Below, one piece after another: positions 45,841-55,464 of a DNA stretch of 64,000 bases. The DNA lies in contig WHUZ01000002.1 in the NCBI GenBank assembly GCA_015179045.1, forward strand, positions 620,001 through 684,000, given 5' to 3'. Within the stretch, counting starts at the first letter, position 1; each line of letters opens with the position of its first letter. Source of the stretch: Kalaharituber pfeilii. Its lineage: Eukaryota; Ascomycota; Pezizomycetes; Pezizales; Pezizaceae. The position numbers and the translations under genes were made by a program. Under the pieces are notes generated by a model, which saw nothing but the letters and a program-made list of their open reading frames with translations, was not told the DNA's origin and did not search any database.

Positions 45841-46503
45841 CCCTTGTTTCTCGTTTTTCGATTATTCTGGGGTGAAACAAACAGAATTGTTGATTGGATT
45901 AAATGAGAGCGGGCTGGAGTTTAGGAGCTACAAAGATACTCTCGAACGCAGGCTGGTGCTCTCTAACTTTTCCGAAGTGAAGGAATATTATGAGGGAGAA
46001 GCGTCTTAAGGAGAACGAAAAGATGGAGTGGAGTGTTTGTTATTGGATGTGACGCCGGGAAAAGAAGGTTTTGGTATGAAAATAGACAAGAGATGTCATG
46101 AAATCATTGTGCTAGGTCTGCACCGGGATGGAAGTCCAAACGAGCAAACGAGCAAACATTGGGAATGGCATGAGAGGCGGGAAAGTGCATGGCGTAAGTG
46201 GGATTGGCTGGGATTAGGAGGGGGTGTCCATTAGCAACTGGGATGCTGTTATGAATATATTCTCATTCCTTTTGATAATTGGGATTAATAGAGCATGAAC
46301 CTACAAAGGCCATCTGATGGCTACTATGGCCCCGTTCCTTCTATAATAATATGCCAACTATGCAGTATCCAATGTCCTCTCCACCGACCCCTCATTCTGC
46401 TGGGCATTTTCCCCAGCAGACACCTCCTCTAACCTTCCCGTTGGCCTTCCACAGGCCTCACAGACCTCACCTTCCTTCTCCCCATCTTCCCCAATCGTCT
46501 CCC
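45841..46503. other. Intergenic
   Basis: 0.66 kb between two uncharacterised minus-strand genes. A frame on the minus strand stays open from about 46640 to 46360 past the proposed stop of the upstream gene (EVCEACGRPTGRLEEV), so the 3' end of that gene may lie here instead. Confidence 0.4.
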
Positions 46504-47317
46504 CTACCTCCCATCCGGAAACGCCTCTAGCAACAACCTCAAAATTACCGTTCCATACAGCGTCCTCAGGTTCCCTGGCTGCCTGTACAGCCCCGATGCT
46601 TCTCCCGACGTTTGTGCAATTGCCTCGTAGCTGAGTTTGTTAGTAATGTACGTCTGGATCGCGCGAACTTCATTGCGGCTGTAGGGACCCGCAACTTGGC
46701 GACCGCCGCGGAAAGTCGTTTGCCTTGCGGGTGTAGGTGTGGGTGTGGTGGAGGACTTGGCAGGGTCGGTCAAGGGGGTGGCTGTGGGTGCAGTGGAGAT
46801 GGGGAGGTGGGAGGGGAGGGAAGGGGGGCGTTGATAGTGGCGCGAGTTAGTGGATCACCTTTGTTTTGCTTCTTTTGGGGCGGTTTTCGCGGTGCTGTGT
46901 TTTTTTTGCCAGCGGCCTTGAGTGTGGAATCCGCATGTAATATATAAGGGTTAGCCATACGTATACGAGGGTTTCTAGACATCGAGCCTAGGTAGTGAGC
47001 AGATAATAAAGAGGGGATGATTTGGATACCTTTGCCTTCTTCCCCATTTCCCTCTCCTTCACAGCGGCGGCTTTTGTCTTCTCGACCTTGCCCTTCCCTC
47101 GCTTCTTGGTCTTCTCAACTTGCGATGCTTCCGGAAGGTCGGCGGTAGCGTCCTGCTTCCCTGCTTCCGGATCCCGCCTCTTCTCCTTCATCGCCTGGGG
47201 CACTGTGGGGGCTGCATCAAGTTCCATGGGATCTCTCCCATTCGTAGCCGAGCTTCCTCCGTTCAAATCCAAACCTTCGGAGTCTGGGACCAGGGCTGTT
47301 GTTCCAACTTGAGCCAT
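46504..47317 (-). CDS. Uncharacterised protein with basic linker and short conserved-looking C-terminus
   Basis: At least two coding blocks on the minus strand. Block 1 (47317-47030) starts MAQVGTTALVPDSEGLDL and ends in a Lys-rich run (KRGKGKVEKTKAAAVKE). Block 2 (from 46982, MSRNPRIRMANPYILHADST to KKQNK) joins block 3 through a good intron at 46782-46858 (GTGATC, branch CACTAACTC, acceptor CACAG). Block 3 contains AGPYSRNEVRAIQTYITNKL and SYEAIAQTSGEASGLYRQPG and stops at 46504. The join between blocks 1 and 2 could not be made in frame, so they may be two genes, or the break may be an indel. No family recognised. A nucleic-acid-binding role is only a guess from the basic linker. Confidence 0.45.
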
Positions 47318-47727
47318 CTTGGAAACAAATCAGTAAAATCAATAGTGTTATGATCACTGACGGAGAGGGATTGTAAATGTATATTCCAGTAGGAATGGAT
47401 GCTGGCGGCGGCACCCTTATATTTATCCTACTTCATAAACTAATGTATAGCAAACTATGGTCGTCGAAAAGCCCTAGTTCCCTCGTGAAGGAGCGCAAAA
47501 ATGAGTTCGTTTGCTTTTTTGCCGTATCCTCATGGAGGATAGATTATAATAGATTCCAGATGCTGCCAGTCGGCCTCAGCATAAATATTGTTAGTATTAC
47601 AACTCAGCTTATGATTCGAGTGCTGGTTTGGGAAGTAGATTTCCTTACTTGGTACGATGACGTAATGCGGTTGGACTATATGTGCCTTGGCATTTGTAGA
47701 TATTGCTTTATTCAGCTTCAACGAAAA
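47318..47727. other. Intergenic
   Basis: 0.4 kb between the uncharacterised gene start and the tRNA gene; nothing recognised. Confidence 0.5.
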
Positions 47728-47825
47728 GGATGGTTGGCCGAGTGGTTATGGCGACAGTTTTAAGTACTAACTAAGTACGATCACTGTTATCGAGAGATGC
47801 AAGGGTTCGAACCCCTTACCATCCA
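47728..47825 (+). tRNA. tRNA-Leu (anticodon UAA) with 17-nt intron
   Basis: Acceptor stem GGATGGT pairs with ACCATCC (47818-47824) with discriminator A. D arm TGGCCGAGTGG matches the Leu/Ser class II A-box. Anticodon stem ACAGT/ACTGT (47754-47758, 47783-47787) encloses TT-TAA-G, then an intron at 47765-47781 containing TACTAACTAAG, in the canonical position one base 3' of the anticodon (47761-47763). A long variable arm TATCGAGAGATG and T arm AAGGG-TTCGAAC-CCCTT (B box) follow. A TTTTT Pol III stop lies just downstream. Leu rather than Ser is decided by the anticodon. Confidence 0.93.
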
Positions 47826-49574
47826 ATATATTTTTGCCCTTTGCGATTCCCATTTTTCTCTAGGGCAGGTTTCTGGTGGCAAGGCCAACCTTCTCTTGGT
47901 CAGTCATCTGACCTGCCTTCCCTGGTTACAGTCACGACCAGGCAGTGAATAAAGGCACTCTTCGGTACCATCGTCAAAATTGACCTACTTGTGTAGATCT
48001 TCCTCACTTTAACTTGCTACCATGGCAATTCTACAATCTCCCATAGTACCCCTGAAACACTAAATTGAGCCACCTGTTCACTTTCTCTGAGATCCAATTG
48101 AGCCTGCCATTCCAGAGCAGGAACGTTTTTTCCCTTAATGAAAACGGAGCTAGATGTCAATTCAGCGGATTAGCGCAAAATATTTGAGCAATGGAGACGG
48201 GAACATTTACAATTTCAATATTGCCCTGGCTATAGAGGAGTGAAATGGTTGAACGCTCGGCGCTACAAATTTTCATTTTCTTTCATTTTCATGTATTCTT
48301 GACACGAGAGCTTGATGGCAAGTATAAATTGCTACTAAAACTCCATCCTTCCATTCAAAACTGCCACCTCTGAACATTCCCGCTTTCCGTTTGAGCTACG
48401 GGGCTTTTAAAAAGAAGAAAAGGTTGACCCCTCGCATTAAGACTAAGCCCCATCAAGTTACCACCTCCAGCATGCGCGGGAGCCAAAGGAGATGACAATC
48501 GCACAACTATCGAGTATAATTGCGAAATGGCTCCTCGCTCTCCATAATGTCTAGAAATACGGCCCACCTTTTGCCCCCCCCCTACAACCCCACACCATAT
48601 GCCCCAGAGGCGCTAGGCCGTCTCTACAGGCCTACAAATTCGCTGCGGGCTTATACCCTCGCCACTTGGTGAGCAAAGAGCAAGATTCATGACAGCCGAC
48701 CAAGAGTATAGAGTGCATTTTTGGTGTATGCAGGGCTGTGAGTCAGTAAGTCAATTGACAGACAGAAAGTGAGAAGTAAACCGCAAAACTTCGATACCGG
48801 TGCGTTTCTGCTTCGACTTGACAGAGGCAAGCCGATGTTGTCCGGGGACTTTCTCCCAAAGCATTATCAAGTGTAGTATTGCTAATTGGGACTTGCGCAA
48901 CCCGAGAGTAGGCAAGTCTCCGTTTGTGAGCTTCGAAGGCAATTGATTGAGCGAGATGGTGGAGAGGAAAGGGAAGAGTGGGAAGAGAAGATTTTCGCTT
49001 TTGGATATATAAACCCTGGGGATGCATTGGGCTTGGCAGTGGGTTTCCGAGGGTGCAACTACGGTTACCCTGAAGCTAGCGATGCTACCGAAACTCTGCA
49101 ATCAGCGTAGCCGAAATAGACGAGATTATGAAGTGGGCGTCATTGGGAGGCTGTGGCGCGGGGGGAGGTTAAGATTGAGTTGAAGGGGTGAGCGGAGGAT
49201 GCCTTCAAGAAGTGCTGGAGTTGTCAATTCCGAACTGACATATGGTCGGTTAAGTGGAATGGTGTTCTATTGATGGAAGTAACAACAAGCGCTATGGAAA
49301 GGTGCAGAATTGAGGGCCCGGTTCAATTCTCACGTCGAGCGGTGAAGAGGGTTGTCCAGAATCTTGAATAAGTAAGATGGACTGTCATGCTCCAGTTCCG
49401 GCGATAATTTTTTGGGAGTTGGAATTCAACTTCACTAGTACTGCGTAGTTCGCTGGACTAGTGGAACAATGGCCCGCTGCTCGACAAAAGGCTCACATGC
49501 AAGGATGTATATAAGTATCAGGTGCCCGTGACGATGCGTGGGAATACCTCTTGCGTGCAGGAATTATTACAATA
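47826..49574. other. Gene-free region downstream of the tRNA
   Basis: 1.75 kb with no recognised gene. Some pyrimidine tracts (TTTCATTTTC repeats near 48275-48290) and a C9 run near 48580. Start of the transposon-rich desert that runs to 55.4 kb. Confidence 0.5.
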
Positions 49575-50824
49575 CAGTCCGACCTTGCTATAATGAACAC
49601 GTAAAATTTGGCCCTTTGTTTTCACTATAGCAAGGTTTTCAGTATAGAAAATTGTGGCAAATTAGTCATATAGTCTTGGCAGCTGAGTTCGGAGTCTTGA
49701 ACAACTCTCAATAGTGGTTATCAGCTTTGCGTTACGTTCCGTTCCGTTAGGTAACCCCTGTCAACCCGCTAAGCCCAAATGAGAGGAGGGTCGCTGATGT
49801 CCCCCGCGTAACCTACGTTACCGTCACGTTCCGTAACATCAACATGCCCCGCATATCAGAGAGAGCCAAAATTGAACAGGTAGTCACGACAGCAATCGAG
49901 ACTTATGCCATATCTATGCTACTTAATTCAGATACCAGAGGGGGTAGCAGAGCGTGGAGTAACAGCTTGTGAACTTGCTGTGATTGTAGCAGATGTTTGC
50001 TGGCTCATGATGGTAGAAACTGGAGAGCTTTCATGCCTAGATTTGGGATGCTCATGAAGTGGTAGACATGTGCTTATGCATATGCATCCATGTATTGCTG
50101 ATTTAGGTAAAGACCGGTCCAAGGCCCCTGTAGTCAACTCAAAACCAGGCGCATATCCTTGGCGTTACCCAAAGTTACGCAAGGTTATGGTCGTAACGCT
50201 ACGTGATCATGGTTACGTTGCGTAACGAAGATCGGCTGTCTCACGTTACGAAATCAGCCAATCAGAGCATTTGCTTATGTCATGTAACCTCACGTAACGG
50301 TTACGTGACGCAAAGCTGATAACCCTTAATACTAAATTAACCTTTTGTATTGAGTTACTAGTAATGGCAATAGCCACATTAAGAAATCATTTTGAATGGG
50401 ACAGTGGTGGTAGTGATAAATAGGAATGAATATAGAAGTGTAAGGAGCAGTGGCAGTGGAAAAAAATATATAAATTAGAAGTAAATCAGGAGTAGATTGA
50501 GATCTGTCGTCAGAATGCTAACAGTCAAGATGTCTACTAGCAAGCGGCGGGCATTCATACCAATAACTTACCCGGAAGGAACAGACATTCACAACTTGGT
50601 TTAAACCAACTCTAGTACTTAGTGACATAGTTGCTGTTTCCTGAGCTGCTCAAAAATCACTGGTGCACAAGAGTTAAGAAAATTGTAGGGGGGTTTCTAC
50701 GAATTTCATCAGCCACTTTTCATTATAGCAAGAACAATTTGTATGTAGATAAAAATAACTTCCTAGAGTTTTTTTTTTTCCATTACACTATTTGGTGCAA
50801 TTTCATTATAGCAAGGTCAAATTG
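49575..50824. mobile_element. TIR element, pogo/Tigger-like MITE, degraded
   Basis: Left end TA/CAGTCCGACCTTGCTATAAT at 49573. A right-end counterpart ATTATAGCAAGGTCAAATTG ends at 50824; it differs from the inverted left end by three changes, all of the G-to-A/C-to-T type, and the expected TA duplication reads CA. A further related copy (TTCATAATAGCAAGG) ends near 50877, so the right border is uncertain. Internal ATAGCAAGG copies lie next to both ends. No transposase frame is present, so it is non-autonomous. It is interrupted by a second element at 49715-50324. TA targets and a CAG start fit Tc1/mariner-pogo type elements (inference). Confidence 0.6.
49715..50324. mobile_element. Nested TIR element with GTTACG-rich ends
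   Basis: Terminal inverted repeats GGTTATCAGCTTTGCGT (49715) and ACGCAAAGCTGATAACC (ending 50324) match perfectly over 17 nt. Both ends carry many CGTAAC/GTTACG units that can pair with one another. 610 bp, no coding capacity, inserted inside the element at 49575. No clear target-site duplication was found; the superfamily is undecided. Confidence 0.65.
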
Positions 50825-51298
50825 CATGGGAATGGAAATCCAAGAGCACAGTGTATTCATAATAGCAAGGTTGCCCAGCCTTACTTACATATTAGATCAC
50901 CAGGTGCTTATATCGCTGCATGCATGTGGCACTTGCTCGGACAGTAGTCTAGATGAATTTAAACTGAATCCATCCTCTTTACAGGTGGACAATAATACCG
51001 GCAAGAATGTATTAATTGAAGGACTTCTTGATAAATTAGTCTCATGCTATTGAGATCTTTCATTTGTCAATGTTACTAGAGTACCCTTATCAACCTGCGG
51101 GTGCTTATCACTATGTCTGGATTTTCTACATCACCAACACACGTGGGACCAGACTTGGTAACTTATCCTAGTGTCGCCCCGAGACTCACGCTCACGCTGA
51201 TGGCTAGATGTAAAACACTCAAATCATCGCTTATCCAAGGGCTTCAAGCACGTTAGTAAGAAGTTCTACTACCCAGGACATACTGTACAGTCCACATA

Positions 51299-52114
51299 CA
51301 GTCTACCCTTGCTATACCGGATCGCTAAAATCTGGCACTTTTCGTCCGGTATAGCAAGGTTCCGGTATAGAATAAAATGCTTGGCAGACAGGGGGGTGAT
51401 AAAATTTTGTAAATTCAAATTCATTACTGAAATAGGAGATGAACGAAGTAAACATCAACTTGTTCACACTCAGCCAAAGACATCAATATGCATCGCTCAC
51501 GAAATCTCGAAAAACGCCGGGTCTTAAGTGTGCTTGAGAAGCATCAAATATGTAAACATTGACTAGAACCAAAATATGCTAAACAAAAGTTAAGTGAATT
51601 TGATAAACATTTTTGAGATGAATTGGTAAGATTACTGTACTTTAACTTAACTTTGATATCCTAGGTATCTAATTTATTATTTTAAGCTGACCAGTAGCTG
51701 TATCTACTTAGTCAGTTATTTTGAAACAAAGTGGGAGTGGTTAGCGATTAATCTCGGAACATGGAACAAGAAGTAACGAAGTGCTCAGTTTCCATTACTC
51801 GAACAACATTGTAGCAAGTGATGGTAGCAGCAGTAGCAATGGCATTAGCAGAAGCAGTGACAGCAGAGGTGGCAGCAGCCAAGTGTGAAATGGAGTAATC
51901 TAAGATGTATTAGTATTAGTGTGTCCGGTATAGCAAATATTATTTGTATGGAGGCAGGGGGATACTTGTCTGCAGGTTTCTATCCGGTCCGGAATTGTTA
52001 GGGCGTCCGGTATAGCAAGGGCGATTTGTATGGGGAACGGATGTCGCAGACAGAGGCCATCCGGTATAGCAAGGTTTCCGGTATAGCGAGGTCCGGTATA
52101 GCAAGGGTAGACTG
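51299..52114. mobile_element. TIR element with intact TA duplication, pogo/Tigger-like MITE
   Basis: Starts CAGTCTACCCTTGCTATACC and ends with its exact inverse; the perfect inverted repeat is at least 22 nt. TA flanks both sides (51297-51298 and 52115-52116). 816 bp. The sequence TCCGGTATAGCAAGG recurs internally several times (near 51349, 51995, 52058, 52078). No transposase frame. The end shares CAGTC-CC-TTGCTATA with the element at 49575, so both may be mobilised by the same absent transposase. Confidence 0.8.
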
Positions 52115-55100
52115 TATATTCAAGTAGGGTCACCGTGATACGAGACTATGTTTTAGGGGTCCATCTATCAAATCGGCCCACGATCTGAATACCGTGAGCG
52201 GGAGAGGAGAAGAGGGGTGACTTGCAGAAGACAGGGCATCCAGTAATTAAACTTTCAATCTTGAGATTGACATTGACTTTTGGCAAAGCCACACCCTCAA
52301 GGATTGTATCGGCTATCCAGTATTGGACGGGATTGTACTCCGTAAGAATGTAGCTTCTCACCTCCGGTCAATGAGCTGAACCTCATAGGGTCAAAATTCA
52401 ACCTTCCTCGTGGGGCTAAAATTCAAGATGCCAAAAAAGAAACGGATGCTGAAGGAGAGAGGGTTTGGGCTCCTAGCGTCGCCACTCCAATTTCATGCGA
52501 CGCTGACTAAGTCTGGTTACGAGACTAGAGGGTTTGTATTCGCCGGAGAGTGTAGATAGTTCCCCAAAATAATCGAGCGAGCAAATAAACTCTCTTCTCT
52601 GCATAAACTTTAGAGGGATCATTCGCGGCAGTGGAGGCCCTAACAGCGCAGCTGTCTGCATCCTCGAGACACACACCCCCAACGTCCAAGACCCTGTCTG
52701 CGAGCTCACAAGCATGGTGCTTTCCAGACGGAAGGGTATGGTGGAGTGCACCTAGAAGGGACCACTTGTTACATTCCGTCGCGCGCTGACTAATACACCT
52801 TTTTTTTTTTTTTTTTTTTTTTTTTGTTAGGTGGGGTGGTGTACCCTACACACAGGCTCCCAGTTGGCCTCAGTCCGCTTTCTGGCAACGTCAGGCCTCG
52901 GCCACAATACACTCACATTTGGCATCTCATCTTTGCAATCGAGAGATTGGACAACCTGGACATTTGGTATTATTCTATCAGTGTTTTATTGTGAGCTAAA
53001 CTCTAATGAATTTTTTTGGGGCAGCTGCAAAATGCTAATACTAATGATCATTGTGAGTATAACTTCGAAGCATTATGATTGACAATTCCATGCAGCCTTG
53101 AGTCTCTTTCCGATATGGCAATCTTTGTATGAATGTTTACCTATTATGCATGCATATCGCTATGGTAGTGACAAAGGAATATGTGGATCATTTCCAAATA
53201 GAGTAAAGATTTCCTGTACTAGTACTGATCTAGCATTCTTGGCAAGTTGCATTTTTCAGCTCTCCCATACAAAGTGCCTCCTTTTCAATCTGCTTCTACA
53301 TACTCATTAATTTTTTTTTTTTTTTTTTGATAGAGGACATTAAAATGTAGGGCAGACAAAATACTACGCATTAATGTCCTTTAGGTTTCAATCAGATGTG
53401 GTTTGATAATATAGTAGCACTTCAAACGTGGTGGCTATAAGTGGTCCCTTATAGATGCACTCCACCATAATAACGCCAGGGCAGGGAACGAGGCGTGTAA
53501 GTAGGATGCGGAAGATACCGTGGTGGGAGTCATTGCGAGGAGTGCTGGGGTGTGGCAAGACGGTACGGACTACGTACGTTCTATCTGCTAGACTTACCGA
53601 GCTGTCATGTTCCGTCGTTAGTAACGCTGACAAGAAACAATTTAACTGTGCTCCTGCTCAAGGAAGACTATATGGGATGACCCACCATTTCTTTTCTACA
53701 GAATCATTTACCAGAGGTTGCGCTGTCCCGGTGCTGTAAGATGCAAAATTTGAGGGCAAGGCGGTACAGGTGTCATTACGGAAAGCTATACGAATGCAGT
53801 CAAATCAAATTCGCGGTGTGTCGAGTTTCTCGTCACATTGAATGGGTTGCACAAGGTAAACTCTAGTCTGGATACCTCGCATATAAAACTCAAGAGAGTA
53901 CCAATTGCCTTTTGGTCCATAAGGATGCTTTAGAAGCTTCGGTGCGCTGATGAGAATATTGGTATCATACCGATGTTTTGGAAGGATGCACCTGAAAGAA
54001 AGCAAGTCTGCTTGCGCCTTACACTTACAAAGTGTCGGGCAAGGGGAGCCATGCGAGTGACTTGGCGCAGTTGGCTCCGGGGCAATGCACCGCGGTTATA
54101 AAGAACGTTCTCGGGCTTGGCGCACTGAGTAAGTTCTTTTCTTGGCGATGACCACCGATCTAGCCGCCTTGCTGCCGGCCTCAGATTACCGATGTGGTAA
54201 ATGCTCGGTGCAAGGCCCCTTGTGAGAAAACGAGGCAAAGTATTGTCCTTGATCATTGCAAGATGTGATCAGGACTTGGGCGACAAAATCCAAAAACCCC
54301 TCACTTCCTCGAACCAAGGCTGCTGAAGACGAAAAGCCTTCTCAGAGAGCCAGCGATATGCGATCGACAATACCGGGTAACAAGTGGCACGAGCAAATTG
54401 GGCTCAAGAAAGCGAATAAAGACTCACCGTCTGGAACTTAGAAGGACAGGGCGGCCTTTTTAAGTCAACCGGCTAGAGCACTCTCCACTCAGCTGCACCC
54501 GGTTCTCGTCACAAAACTTCTCGTCCCTGCATGCATATCCAATGGGATTGGGATGCTCCCGTCACTGAAGCTACAGCGTGCCCCACGTAGGCTGGTATTC
54601 AGGTGTAGTAAGGATTCTCAGAGTATCACTGTCCACAGGCCGGGAATCCTGATCTTCGACGAGATCCCGTAACCCCTTACAGTGGGGTTTTAGCCGTGCG
54701 GGGGGCATTATCCCACTGGAGGGAGTGTGACTCTCCTGCGGGTAACCGTCGAGGTATATAGGATATGGTTTATGCCATATTGCCCGGTTACAGTACGTAG
54801 CTGAGATCGTCCACGCTTCAAAAACAGTCAATCAGTCTTCTGCATCCTTGTTGTATAGCCGTGTTGGCTAGCCCTACGGAAAACAGTGCTGCAACTCGAA
54901 AAATAACCCCAGCATCTCGGCGCTGGGATAAGTTAGGCAAGGATACATTGTGACGTATTTGCATGTGAATCTACCTTTTGTCAATCAGTTATCCTTTTTT
55001 CTCTCTCCTTCCTTTTCTTGTTTGATTGGAGTTAAGTTGGAAGTTGAACTTTTACTTCCATTAGGACGAAACAGCAAAAGTTTAATCGAGTGAACTAGTT

Positions 55101-55464
55101 ACCTCAGCTTCATTCAGTTCAAATAGTCCATAATCCGATACACACCCCTAGCGTTCCACTCCAGACGAATGCAACAATAACTTCCCCAACAATGGAGAGA
55201 GTCTGAGGAGCATTGAAGATACTCGTCAATTGAAGTTTCAAAGCAGACGCATCGCTACACTTCAAAGTGGCACCCACTTGTGTTCAATAGCTGGGGTGAG
55301 TTTATTTCACGTACTATATGAGGACTTGTTAGTGGACTGAATTGCTATGCTTTTTCATCCTATCGAGTGCGGCGCCTTAATTGACACTGCAAATAGATTA
55401 TAATATCAGCAATCAAGGTTTCTCTCCTATCGATCATCACTATACTTCGCATTGAGATCACAAA
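52115..55464. other. Repeat-bearing gene-free region and GUT2 upstream
   Basis: 3.3 kb without a convincing gene. Contains a second copy of a 27-nt sequence (52502-52528), a diverged inverted repeat (about 52734-52766 versus 53440-53470), T runs at about 52800-52825 and 53312-53329, and other short open frames with no family resemblance. Probably old, fragmented mobile DNA. The last few hundred bases hold the GUT2 promoter and leader. Confidence 0.5.

Noticed and set aside
51340..52110. Regularly recurring TCCGGTATAGCAAGG, considered as a CRISPR-like or satellite array
   Set aside because: Spacing is irregular, copies occur in both orientations and they sit inside an element with TIRs and TA duplication in a eukaryotic genome.
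52473..52751. 92-codon minus-strand frame in the desert
   Set aside because: Includes the dispersed 27-nt repeat (LVTRLSQR in translation), so it is more likely repeat sequence than a gene.
52800..53330. Region between two T runs as a retroposon
   Set aside because: No target duplication, no Pol III promoter boxes and no reverse-transcriptase remnant could be seen.
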